Assembly (NCBI GenBank): GCA_963932145.1 | Contig: OZ010571.1 | Coordinates: 151,776,437 to 151,840,436 of the forward strand | Reading direction: 5' to 3' | From: Acanthosepion lycidas | Taxonomy: Eukaryota > Mollusca > Cephalopoda > Sepiida > Sepiidae | Length of the DNA: 64,000 bases | Shown: positions 52,413 to 62,395 of the stretch, piece by piece | How positions within the stretch are numbered: position 1 is the stretch's first letter | Layout of the letters: the number at the start of each line of letters is the position of its first letter | Translations under genes and position numbers: made by a program | The notes under the pieces: generated by a model | Seen by the model: the letters and a program-made list of their open reading frames with translations, nothing else | Database searches by the model: none | Told to the model about the DNA's origin: nothing

Positions 52413-52600
52413 GTATATATATTTGTATGCAAATATATATATTTATATGCAAATATATATATTTATATGCAAATATATATATTTGTATGCAAATATATAT
52501 ATTTATATGCAAATATATATATTTATATGCAAATATATATATTTGTATGCAAATATATATATTTATATGCAAATATATATATTTATATGCAACTACCTGC
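52413..52600 (+). repeat. 20-bp tandem array with a 60-bp higher order
   Basis: Nine 20-bp units begin at 52421. Unit 1, 4 and 7 read ATTTGTATGCAAATATATAT; units 2, 3, 5, 6, 8 and 9 read ATTTATATGC... instead. The order G-A-A thus repeats three times. Eight units contain ATGCAAAT, the octamer word bound by POU factors, which I take as coincidence. Open frames on both strands are artefacts. Confidence 0.97.
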
Positions 52601-52734
52601 TGCTCTTTTTTACCATTATTATTCCCATTCCTGGTTTTTTCCTTAAATCTAAATAACATTTCGTTTAAATTGAGCTAAATAACTTCTAAATTCTTTCTGC
52701 TGTATTAAGTTGGATCATAGTTCCAGGTTAATTC

Positions 52735-52990
52735 AACTAATGATTAATTGTACACTATTTACATTATTCGGAGTATTGTCTTCATCTTTGTCGCCCTATT
52801 TATTACAACGTTTTGGCAGTTGTACGCTCCGGCCTTCTTCAGGTGGTTGGAATGTCGAACTGAACCCTTTATTTCACTCAATGGGGTTGACTGTTCTAGT
52901 TCCACGTGCCATGTCTAGTGGATGTCAGTTATCAATTATCTCCTGTTAATTCCCCTCTCTAAGTTCTACACTGCCGTAACCGGTTATTGA
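52735..52990 (-). mobile_element. SINE-A, antisense, without inverted tail
   Basis: Minus strand: part of the head (CAATAACCGGTTACGGCAGT), body (CTTAGAGAGGGGAATTAACA), module CTGAAGAAGGCCGGAGCGTA...TGCCAAAACGTTG (52841-52806) and tail ending near GTACAATTAAT at 52740. The GAAA of the module is changed to AAAA in this copy. Confidence 0.85.
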
Positions 52991-52994
52991 CAGG

Positions 52995-53625
52995 ATACCA
53001 TTTAACAGGGTAAATATTACATAAATAATTTGTCAGTATAAGTCGTACCCTACAATGTAACAACTACCCTGGGTACATCGCAGCAGCTCCAATACACTGG
53101 GATAGGCGAGTACAAGATAAGGACAGCAACACTCAGAAAACAGTCTGCCTGCCTTATGTGAAGTGGTTATCAGAGAAAATACAAAGGATCTGCAGTCCAT
53201 ACAACATCAGGACAACCTTCAAAAGCTGGACAACACTTCGCAGATATCTCTCCCGAGTATGACACCCCATAGAGGAGAACATGACTAAAGACTGTGAGTA
53301 CGCTACCCCGTGCAGCTGTGGAAAGGAATATAAAGGGAATACAGGCCGCCCCCTTAAGGTAAGGCTTCAAGAACACCAGAAAGCTGTAACACGAGGGGAA
53401 TTGAAAAATCAGGCGTGGCTGACCACATATGGAGAGAGGAGGGAGATCACCCCCTCTGTGGGATCAAGTTGAGATCAAAGACAAAGGGCACCATGTGAAA
53501 ATGCGTAAACTTAAGGAATCAGCACATATGCTAGGCCACAAAAATCTCCTGAGCCGACCAGGCATAGAAATGAATACAATATGGGAACCAGTAATAAGGA
53601 GTGCCAGAGAAAATCAATAATAGCA
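52995..53625 (+). mobile_element. Penelope-like element fragment 4 with GIY-YIG domain
   Basis: Plus frames read YIAAAPIHWDR-like, LPYVKWLSEKIQRICSPYNI and RTTFKSWTTLRRYLSRV, the lead to the GIY-YIG domain, then MTKDCEYATPCSCGKEYKGN and TGRPLKVRLQEHQKAV (53281-53400), and at the end SAHMLGHKNLLSRPGIEMNT and IWEPVIRSARENQ with a stop near 53620. CxCGKxYxGxTxRxLxxRxxEH is the domain signature. The fragment is 5'-truncated and broken, but is the clearest endonuclease in the window. Confidence 0.8.
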
Positions 53626-53759
53626 ATGAAAATTGCAATATGAGCTCTGGCAATAAAGATGCAATTTTCACATCAAAAATTGCAATATGAGCATTGGTTA
53701 AAAAAAGGTTGCTGAAGACATTAAGTTTATAAGTGACAGTCATTTAATTAATGTTCTAG

Positions 53760-54355
53760 GGCGATCTTCTATATGTTGATGTTACTAAAACACTGTTAGT
53801 AAAATTGTCTATTCCTTTCCTCATGAGGCCCAGTGCTCCGATTACTATTGGTACAGTCTGTCTTCATTCTCCACATCCTGTTAATCTCGATATCCAGGTC
53901 CTTGTATTTCGACAATTTCTCGATAATTTTCATAGAGATCTTACTCTCAGATGGCACTGCTATGTCAATGAGCAGACACTTCCTGAATTCTTTGTCTTTT
54001 ATGACAATATCAGATCTGTTGGTTTTTATTTCCCTGTCAGTTAGAATTGGCATGTCGCAGAGGATAGTTACATGGTTATTTTGGGTAACTATGTATGGTT
54101 GGTGGTCATGCCATCTATCAGTTGTTTTGATTTTGTGTTTCTTATCATATATTCCAGTGCACATGTGATGCTACCTTCTTATGTCTCTGGGTATATTCAT
54201 TTTTTTCTAGTTCCGGACATCTTGTGATAATATGGTCGGCAGTTTCATCATATTTTCCGCAGATCCTGTATTTAGGGTTAGTTCCATCCTTGATTGTGTG
54301 ACAGTAATAGGTTCTGATTGCGAGGCTTTGGTCCTGAGCTGCAATAATTACGCAT
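53760..54355 (-). mobile_element. R4/Dong-like LINE copy 3 (zinc knuckle and nuclease)
   Basis: Minus frames read IIAAQDQSLAIRTYYCHTIK, YRICGKYDETADHIITRCPE (a CCHC-like knuckle with the first Cys replaced by Tyr), then TILCDMPILTDREIKTNRSD and DKEFRKCLLIDIAVPSESK and KLSKYKDLDIEINRMWRMKT. The nuclease PD motif is changed to SD. The 5' end abuts the ATT tract of copy 2. Confidence 0.8.
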
Positions 54356-55315
54356 TAAAATTATTATTATTATTATTTCTTTTAATTTCTGTTCTATACT
54401 CATTTATTCAGGGTTCTAACCAGAGACCCTAGGTCAGAAATGGTGTCATAATATTTTCTAGGAAACATTCTCGTAAAGAAAAATAAAAAATTAAAAAAAC
54501 CGAAAACGCACACATTTTACATAGCTGAAGTCTTTTATAAGATGCAAAGATGTATTTTTGAATTTCTTCGTGGCATGAGCTGCCAATATTCCCTTCAATG
54601 GGGTCTATAAGAACCATTTCCAATCAAACTCAGAGCCCCAACCACAACGGGAATTATTGATATCTTCACGTGTTACATTTTTTTAGATTGCCACTTCAAC
54701 ATCCTTGTATTCTGACATTTTTTGAAGATCATCGAAGATACATTATATTCTGCAGGAAGAAAGCATATTTTTCATCACTAGGTTTAGGCAATTAGTTTTG
54801 ATTGTTCTGTCTGATAAAATTGTTACAGAAATAACTGGGTGATGTTCACACTAATTCCTTGCAGTTTCCTTCCTATAAAAGTTGCAGATTTTTCCTGTGA
54901 AAATATTGGCTCAACCTGTCATGCCGATTTTTATATTCGGTAAATGCTAATACCTTGCAGCCGGATACAAGATGGACAATTGTTTCTGAATATTCATCAC
55001 ATAATCAGTATTTGAGGTCAAAATACAATTTTTCAGTATGTTTGCTTTGATAATTTCAAGATAGCAAGCATCGGTCCTGAGCAGTAAGAATAAAACCATC
55101 GCTTAAAGCTTTTAATCCTGCATGACGTAAGCTCTGATGGGTACGTGGTCTTATCTACATTAGCTTGTTTGTCAAGGGCAGAGAATTGACTATGAAGAGA
55201 TTTATTTTTCCATCGTTTCTGAATTTGGTCCATTGCCTCTGATTTTGGCTTCTTTTTCAGGTTCTTTGCCTTAGCGGTAGGTGGATTATGATTTATTTGC
55301 TCTTCTTCATCCGCT
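54356..55315 (-). mobile_element. R4/Dong-like LINE copy 2 with (ATT)n tail
   Basis: Minus frames read QKRWKNKSLHSQFSALDKQA, SETIVHLVSGCKVLA (knuckle region) and near the end GNIGSSCHEEIQKYIF. The 3' UTR (CCTAGGTCAGAAATGG-like on plus, 54428-54443) leads to the ATT tract at 54356-54376, which is TAA on the element strand. The copy is 5'-truncated and frameshifted. Confidence 0.75.
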
Positions 55316-55319
55316 TAAA

Positions 55320-55362
<43 letters not shown>

Positions 55363-55837
55363 TTCCTTTTATTTCTATACTCATTTCCTTCTGGTTCACA
55401 ACTAGTGACCAAAGGTCAAAAATGGTATCATGACCTTTTCCACAGAACATTTCTGTAAAGAAAAAATCACCGTCATTTTTCAAAGATAAAGCCGTTCGTA
55501 ATGTGTACTTCTGAATACCATTCTTTGTATTTCTTTAAAACATGGGCTACCAAGGATCCTTTCAATGAGTCTATCGGAACCTTTTCCAATGAAAACGAGA
55601 GTTCCATCTACAACTGGAATTATTGATGTCCTCATGTGCCATATTTTTGAGATTTTCACTTCAAGATCTTCGTATGCTGACAGTTTTTTTTTTTTTTTTT
55701 TGAAGATCTTCAAAAATAAATTATAATCTGCAGGACTGTCATGTCAATAAGAAGGCATATGCTGCTTTTTTTTTGTGCTATCTGGTCATGATATCTGGGA
55801 GAGTAGTTTTGATTTTTCTGTCTGTGTATTGTTTTTA

Positions 55838-55975
55838 AGCATTTCACCCCAAGCAAGGCGGGTCTGCCACTAGCGTGCAAGGGGTTACAGAGAGTGAAAT
55901 TATGAATCAAGATGCCATTTTTTACCTTTGGTCACTGGTTTGCGACCCAGAAGGAAATGAATCTAGAATTCAAAG

Positions 55976-56021
<46 letters not shown>

Positions 56022-56335
56022 CAAGAGTGTTTGAGGAAAGGATAAAGATAGGAACGAGGATCAAGATCAAGGCATCTGCAGATATCGATTGACATTACAT
56101 TTAAAGTTTTGAAGATTATAGCTATCAGTGAAGCAATTAAGAGGAAGAGAGTTCCACAGTCGGGAAGTGTGAGAGAAGACGCTGTTGTGAGTAGAAGAGG
56201 CGGTCACATTTAATTGTTTTGACAGTGAAAGTGACCGAGACGCCAAATTGTAGCACGCTTAAATGCATGTAGTTGGGGAACCACTGAAAATAGATCGTCA
56301 GAGCAGTTGCCTTAAAAATGTAACATCCCCTAAAG
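55838..56335 (-). mobile_element. LINE-J 3' end nested in R4/Dong-like copy 1
   Basis: AAGCATTTCACCCCAAGCAA at 55838 is the LINE-J terminus in antisense (compare AAGCGTTTCACCCCAAGCAA at 45522). CTGCAGATATCGATTGACAT and GAGTTCCACAGTCGGGAAG (56070-56165) continue it as at 45650-45730. It is split by the segment at 55903-56021. Confidence 0.8.
55903..56021 (+). mobile_element. R4/Dong-like 3' tail nested in LINE-J
   Basis: ACCTTTGGTCACTGGTTTGC and CCCAGAAGGAAATGAATC are the sense form of the R4/Dong-like 3' UTR whose antisense is at 55378-55426. It ends in an (ATA)n run (55978-56021). Only about 75 bases plus the tail are present, an extreme 5' truncation. Confidence 0.75.
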
Positions 56336-56470
56336 TCGTAACAGTTTCTATGTCTGTAATCGTGTCGTGTTTCATGCAGTTTTCTTTCCGTAAAAGTTAA
56401 GATTTTTCAGTACAGATATTGGTCCACTCTGTCATGCTGAGTTTTATATTCAGTGGGTAACAAAACCGTG

Positions 56471-57258
56471 AATCCTGATCAGCAAACGTTCTTTCTTTTT
56501 CTTTTTTTCAAATGAATACCAATATATAAAAAAAAACTGGAAATTTTCATTGGTCATCAAAACCGTTAAAATTACTTGCAGACATCTGAGAAGTGGAAGA
56601 CAATGAAATATCTGACCGTGTGACCTAGAATTGATTTAAGAATTTGAAATCTGGTTACTCGTCCTTTGAAATAAAACACTGGTGTGGAGGCCATCTACTC
56701 TCAATTAGGATGCATTCAAACACAAAGCAGAGAAGAAGACGACCAACATTACTCTGAAACTTTCAGAATCAGTATAGATAGTGTTGCGTTCCGTGTTAAC
56801 ACGCCCTTTTATCCTTCTGACCCCAACGCCAAATCATAGAGTGTATCAATGAAGAACAATTTTATTTTTTATCCGCATTACTATTCAAGAGGGAAAGACG
56901 TGACAGCATTTAAAAGATAGAAGAAAGAAAATGGTCGTTAGAAGGTACGCTGAATTCTGCGTACTCTCTAAGGTACCTGGATGCGTTAGGAGTGGAGACT
57001 TGTGGCCCAAACAAAGTTCTTGCCACCGATTACTCTCTTCGCGTTGTTTTGTTCTCATTTTCAAAATTGATAAAAGCAATCCATCAGTCAGAATTTACGC
57101 CCGCTATGTCGCCTGACCAGTAGTTTGCCATCCTGACCCAGACTCCGCGTTCTGTACCAATAGTAAGTATAGAAACGTTCCTATGATTAAAAGACGAAAA
57201 TATTTTTTACCCCTTATATATGTGTGTGTGAGAGAGAGAGAGAGTGCGTGTGTGTGTG

Positions 57259-57290
<32 letters not shown>

Positions 57291-57615
57291 CCATGTTACT
57301 TCATAATCTTAACGCTCATCATTCCCGACATCCTACTGTCTTTTTTCTCCTCTCAGTAATGTTTGCTCATTTACGATAACACTTTATCTTTGTAGTACTT
57401 ATTGTTCCAGAATCCGTGGGCTAGTTCAAAAATGATAAACTTTACCCTACTGGTCAGAACTCTGACGACCTAAACTCAGAAGAGGTGGTTCGACCCCCGT
57501 CGCTGTAGATTCCTGACAGTGATGGATTGCCTTTACTGTTATAAGACCGAAAAACACGCACAGACCGTACAATTGCAAGAACAGTAGAATAAAGACGCCA
57601 TGCTGATCCCAGATT
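56471..57615. other. Mostly unassigned; GA/GT microsatellite at 57222-57292
   Basis: A (TG)n-(AG)n-(TG)n compound tract lies at 57222-57292. TTGCGTTCCGTGTTAACACG at 56782-56801 and the inverse frames at 56885-57116 carry no recognised motif. Confidence 0.45.
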
Positions 57616-57960
57616 CCTTAGTGACATGATACCGCGATGGCAAGTTGCGGCTGTGGTTCATTCTCTCTATCTCCTTATCCTCCTCGCTTACCCCACCCCA
57701 AAATATGCTGCTAATAATATCTCACCCAATTTGAAATATAAGAATTCTCCCAGGCGTCAATACCCTCATGAATTAAAACGTGGATGCGTAGATTTTGTGA
57801 GTTCAATCACTAGGCCGGGTAGATTGGTAGAACTGTGCCAATCTACCCTCGTAGATTAAAGACATTAGTTCTAAATTCCCTGTAGGTTACCCGGATTAAC
57901 ATGCACCTGATGAAGGCCGGAGGTCACAGCGGCCGAAAAGTTGAGATGACAAAAACAAAG
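57616..57960 (+). mobile_element. SINE-F with module H and a strong hairpin
   Basis: GTGAGTTCAATCAC (57797-57810) is B-box-like. A perfect 11-bp hairpin GGGTAGATTGG/CCAATCTACCC (57817-57827 with 57838-57848) follows. Module H: CTGATGA (57907-57913), A, GGCCG (57915-57919) with CGGCC (57930-57934), GAAA (57935-57938). This is the only SINE-A type module here with the full CTGATGA word. The tail differs from SINE-A (GTTGAGATGACAAAAACAAA). Confidence 0.55.
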
Positions 57961-57984
57961 CTGACAGACAATAATCCGCAAGCA

Positions 57985-58345
57985 CATAAGATGAATAATG
58001 ATAATTCCTCATCCGAAAAAAAAATATTAAAGACTGTCGGTTCCTTAGAACGTTCCAGAAATTATCTAATTCCTAGGGGCACGCTCTATTGTTACAAGAG
58101 TCAGATCAAACCAAAAACAGAGCATTTCTACTATATCAAGGGTGAAGCTGCATTGTCCTCACTGTCCAGCTTTGATAGATTACAAAAACGATTACACGGT
58201 CTTGTGGGTAATGAATTATTTCTATCCTGAAACACTTCGTATTCCATTGGTAAGGAGGAAGTTCCACTCTTCCCTAGAAATGTTCTTTGTAAAAAATACG
58301 CCCGATAGGCTATTTCCACCGTCACTACAATCTTAACCATTTTTT
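57985..58345 (+). mobile_element. LINE-J2, RT C-terminal region
   Basis: The frame 57901-58230 ends with GEAALSSLSSFDRLQKRLHG and LVGNELF, matching the LINE-J2 block at 28130 and the conserved LSSLDxxQRRLxGLVGDELF text of such elements. Further words in another frame read LRIPLVRRKFHSS. Frameshifted fragment. Its N-terminal residues belong to SINE-F, so the frame is chimeric. Confidence 0.65.
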
Positions 58346-58825
58346 GACCAGGGAAAACCGTTATCTATCCCACATAGCTTCATAATATACATTTTCCCTT
58401 TACGCCAATACAATAGCCTCATTCCATAACCCTCTACCTTGAGTGGCTTTTGTGCCTTTTCGTAAATTAACATTAGTATTTAAAAAGTCAAATGTAAGTA
58501 GAAAATGTGCCACTCTTTAAGTTAACAGGAGAAACAATCCACTTGTACATTTGAAGTAATTGGGTATTAACAAAATCACTAGCAAAACCTAGAAGCTATG
58601 AACAATCGACTATTTGATTGATTTGTTTAATTCAATTTTCGAGGTAGCTTTGAAGTAACAAAAATATTATATATGTTATTCTGCTTTCACATTTGAATAT
58701 ATGGTAATTAATACTCAGTATTTCTGCATATACATGTTTGTGTGGACGTAATTACTAGAGGCGGTGATATGTGTGTTTTATGTTGTAGTTTTTTATACGG
58801 ATTAATGTCATGAAATAGTTCTTTT
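58346..58825. other. No feature recognised
   Basis: AT-rich, nothing recognised. Confidence 0.4.
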
Positions 58826-58829
58826 ATGT

Positions 58830-59253
58830 TAGTTGTTTGGTTGATTTTGTTTAGTGGCATATCAACAGATCTATGGGTTATTTAATGCCGGAATCTAAAT
58901 ATTTCGAACAATTTTATGTCTTCGACTAAATATATTTGGAACGCAAATTTATGCTTTCAACTACAGATAAAATGTCTTGCTGGTTATTTTGCTTTAAAAT
59001 GTATTTTTTATCATATATATACATATATATATATATATATAAGTTTGCTCTACTCCACGTATTGAGCACTTTACGTAGTTACTTTTTCTTTACACTTTTT
59101 GCTTTTTTTTTCCTTGAATTCTGGACGATTCTTTTCGGCTCAATTTCATGGTCTTAGTTCTTTCTTTTTTATCCCTTATTTTCAATTGGGCATTGTATTG
59201 TTCAATAAAAAGACAAAATACCTAAGGTTTTTCCAAACGAATATAACTATTTA

Positions 59254-59307
<54 letters not shown>

Positions 59308-59520
59308 ATTTGTGTGTGTGTGTTTTCTTTTTATTTGTCAAGGGGTGTGAACAATAGTTGCCCATAGTTGGGATTCTAGTAGGTGCTACCACTCCGGATC
59401 ATGGTAAACATGGGATCAACAGCAATTCAGAAGTGGTTCCACACTCCTCAAAACCACCAATCTCCCAATCAAAGGCCTTGCTGCCGTATGTAGTTTATCG
59501 TCATACCCAGTACTATATTC
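58830..59520 (+). mobile_element. Rep-G, old copy split by simple repeats
   Basis: GGTTGATTTTGTTTAGTGGC and GGGTTATTTAATGCCGG (58840-58890) are one end; GGTGCTACCACTCCGGATCA, CTCAAAACCACC and GTAGTTTATCGTCATACCCA (59380-59510) are the later blocks. Between them lie a (TA)n (59017-59040), unassigned T-rich sequence and an (ATT)n (59252-59306). Confidence 0.6.
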
Positions 59521-59935
59521 GACTGTTGAGATCGGCGGTAAATGTCAACTTCGAATAACATATATACAATGAAGAACTCTATGGTAACCTAATAAGGATT
59601 ACGAACACAGTTTATGAAAAACCGAACTGAGGTCCCGTGTACATTAATTTACGATGTGTGATTCAAATTAAGGGAAAAGATCAAGAGATAAACCAACAAG
59701 ACTTTTCATCGTTCAACTCAATAGACGACATAGAAATAAAGATAAACTGGGTAAGGCTCAGCATGAGAGAAATCTTTGAAAAGAAGCGATCAATTGTGTT
59801 CATCTGGGGACAATCAGAAGAATCGTCTCTCTAACAGGTAAGTCATTCTAGTTCAACTTTTTACTGCATAGCAAAATGCCTAATGACGACTTGAAACAAG
59901 ATATAATTAAGATTAAACAGTTCAAAATCTCAGGG
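59521..59935. other. No feature recognised
   Basis: Two short plus frames (59358-59558, 59637-59834) show no motif. Confidence 0.4.
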
Positions 59936-59939
59936 AAAT

Positions 59940-60330
59940 GAGTGTCCAAGAGAATAAGATGATTCCCAAAGAGTAGGATCATACTTACTATTCAGTAGTA
60001 ATTGATCTTGCGAGACAAGTTTGCTAACTACGCTGAAGTGCCCAAAAACGATTCTCTAAGCGTAGTTTAGACGTGGCACAAGGCCAGATATTTGGAACAC
60101 CCAATGAACACTGAACTCAGTTGTAATTGATCGAGCGAGATAAATTTGCTAAACATTACACCAAGGCGAAGTAACCAAAAATTGATTTTCTAAGAGTATA
60201 TTACACGTGGCATAAGGCTCAAAAGGTCGATAACCAAGTTAGGATCGAACTCACTACTTAGTTGTAAATAATCTAGTGAGACAGTCCTGCTAACCATTGA
60301 GCTACATTGAAGTGCTCGAGGGTCTAAGAG
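59940..60330 (-). mobile_element. SINE-C, about three tandem units, antisense
   Basis: On the minus strand the unit start is repeated: TTCAATGTAGCTCAATGGTT (complement of about 60294-60313), GGTGTAATGTTTAGCAAATT and GCGTAGTTAGCAAACTTGTC. The first has a good A box and a B box GAGTTCGATCC (complement of 60242-60252). Each unit ends with GCCTTGTGCCAC or a close variant. Compare the plus units at 4628-4825. Confidence 0.6.
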
Positions 60331-60930
60331 AATAAGGAAAGAAAGATTAAAATTAGTAATTAGAATCCATAAGCCAAGCCTGGAAAAACCTCTAAGAAGA
60401 TTCGAACCTGAAATCAACCAAGTAGGAATTATTATGACTACCCAGTTGTCTCCGGAGCAATATGACAAAGATTTATGGCCTTCAGGAATTTCCCACATTC
60501 CAAGGAAGAATTTTTACTATATTTATGCAAAATAATGTTCGTTCTCAAGTGTTAGCATTGTTTAAAAAAATCCAACTAAAGTTTGGAATAATGTATGAAT
60601 ATCTCACCGAAAAATATGCAATAAATCAATGTCTTCGAGGTTCAAACCTCCTTGTAAAAGCGAAACAGGCGATAAACAAGCAAGGCCCCACAGACACAGT
60701 TCCAGCACCAAAGCTCCTTAATTTACTTCGAATTACTACAAGAATAATATTCCTGCCGAAGAATTGCCAACCAGGCGACATAGAACGATTAATATTTCTT
60801 TGTTCCTTATAAAACTTTCAAATTCTAATTTTTTTTTTTCATTAAATCAATTATTAATTATCAAACTGATTCCCTGTGTCGAACTAGACAATTTTTCTCG
60901 TTAGAAATTATATATATACCATTCCTCCGT
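60331..60930. other. No feature recognised
   Basis: A 116-residue plus frame (60462-60812) and a 102-residue minus frame (60190-60498) are open; neither shows a domain I know. The minus one overlaps SINE-C. The plus one lies outside known repeats and remains unexplained. Confidence 0.35.
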
Positions 60931-60934
60931 AGAA

Positions 60935-61319
60935 TATTGATGCCATATCTGGTATGGTGCTCCTACTATATGTCTAAAGATTCCCGAAAACACCCGAAGT
61001 AGGGCCTGTAATATAATCGATCCTGACCTGGCATCTCGGCTTCAATCACTTTATCACCACCGTTACGTAGCTTCCCCGTCTTTTCTACAAATAATTTCAT
61101 AAAGATTTGTTCTAATGAGCTTTCTTCCTTAGTGCCTGCTACCAGATTGGCAGTTAGGTCTCATCGTTTTACTGTTAAACTATCTAGATATAACCGTATG
61201 TTTTATTCTAATAGTTAAATGATTAAAATTTAATCGGTTTTCAGCACAAACCTGGACGAAACCCCCATTTAAATCCTGTTACCTCCCAACTTACTGATGT
61301 CTACGATTTTCTTTTTAAT
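60935..61319 (+). mobile_element. LINE-J, 3' third
   Basis: Plus frames read HIWYGAPTICL, CNIIDPDLASRLQSLYHHRY and SCYQIGS-like text, and RSHRFTVKLSRYNRMFYSNS. Same order as at 45522-46200. Ends near 61300 and meets an antisense copy. Confidence 0.7.
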
Positions 61320-61780
61320 CGTTTTACCCTAAGCTACGTGATAATGCCATTAAGATATAAGAGATTACTGGGAGTGAAAGAGAAAATGAAAAGACTTGAG
61401 TGGAATGAAAGGGCGATAAAAGAACAGGATTCAGGAAGACAAGATGGCGACTGATGTTGGATTTAAATTTTTGAAGATCGTCGGTGGCAAGTAAGCAAGA
61501 CACTGAAAGTGATTTCCACAGGCGAGAAATGTGAGAAAAGAAATATAACTTACAGTTACACTTAGCTAATTCAACGGTAACATGATGAGACCTAATTGCC
61601 AACCTAGTAGTATGCTTAAATCCAAAGAGGAAGGCTCATGGGAATAACTGCCATGAAAATATTTATAGAAAAGACAAAAGGAAGTCATGTCAAAATGCGA
61701 TGCCCGTAAAAGATGAAAAACACTACCAAGATGGCTACGTTTTTTGGAAGCGCTTGGAAAAAGAACAACACCTCGAGGAA
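61320..61780 (-). mobile_element. LINE-J, antisense 3' end
   Basis: ATCGTTTTACCCTAAGC marks the terminus; GGTGGCAAGTAAGCAAGACA, GTGATTTCCACAGGCGAGAA and CCAACCTAGTAGTATGCTTA follow as in the minus copy at 45700-45850. The two copies lie tail to tail. Confidence 0.65.
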
Positions 61781-61782
61781 AC

Positions 61783-62044
61783 GAGAGTCAGAGTTTGAAC
61801 CCAAAGAGTGTGAGTTCAATACCCGGTTAAGGCAGTGGCGAACTTTCAGAGGGAATTAACATGAGTTAACTGATAACTTACATACATTAAACATAGCAAG
61901 TGGAACTAGAACATTCTACCCCAGTGGGCGAAATGAAGGGCTCAGTTCGACATTCCGACCACCTGAAGAACGGTTGAAATGTTGTAATAAATATGGTGAA
62001 AAAGATGGGGACAATAGTCCACATAATATAAATAGTGAGAGTCA
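61783..62044 (+). mobile_element. SINE-A with 8-bp target duplication
   Basis: GAGAGTCA flanks the insertion (61783-61790, 62037-62044). The copy starts inside the tRNA-like head (CCCAAAGAGTGTGAGTTCAA, with B box GAGTTCAATACCC), has the whole body, a shortened module (CTGAAGAACGGTTGAAATG) and stops at ATAAATAGT. It shows that a 3' end at AAATAGT(G) is a real insertion boundary. Confidence 0.85.
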
Positions 62045-62395
62045 CGGTTATATTGCAAGAATCTATCAAAGAGTTCTACTAAAAAAAAACTAATATTATT
62101 TCAGGGCCTGTGTTGTATATGCAACTTTTGATTCTTTTTAATTGCATTTCCTGATAGACTATTCTTGTTCAGACAGGTCACCACTTGTTTTCCGTGAACG
62201 CGTTTGAATTTAATTGATTCTATAGTAAAACTTGAACAGTAAATTCTGCTTTTGCCACTATGTGTCACTCACAACGGTTCCAACTTAACTCACCAAATCG
62301 ACTTTCGATAACATTTAACTGTCAATCATTAACACCTATTGATATTCACACGAAGTGGTAGGAGTTTTATCATTTTGATTTTTAAAAAAAAATTG
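62045..62395. other. No feature recognised
   Basis: AT-rich, nothing recognised. Confidence 0.4.

Larger units (their letters stand above)
55316..56470 (-). mobile_element. R4/Dong-like LINE copy 1 with nested insertions
   Basis: Minus strand: LSMTEWTNICTEKS region (about 56450-56340), an insertion of LINE-J (56335-55838), then TDRKIKTTLPDIMTR (nuclease), KLSAYEDLEVKISKIWHMRT and SPCFKEIQRMVF (55720-55500), and a 3' UTR (ACCAAAGGTCAAAAATGG on plus, 55409-55426) ending in the ATT tract 55316-55361. The PD of the nuclease is kept. Frame changes and a poly-lysine run from a T homopolymer (55685-55703) break the protein. Confidence 0.75.

Noticed and set aside
52421-52600. An enhancer made of POU octamers
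   Set aside because: The octamer word is a by-product of one tandem unit; no other regulatory sign.
60462-60812. Host exon on the plus strand (116 residues)
   Set aside because: Open but without motifs; a frame of this length can occur by chance in 64 kb, so no gene is called.
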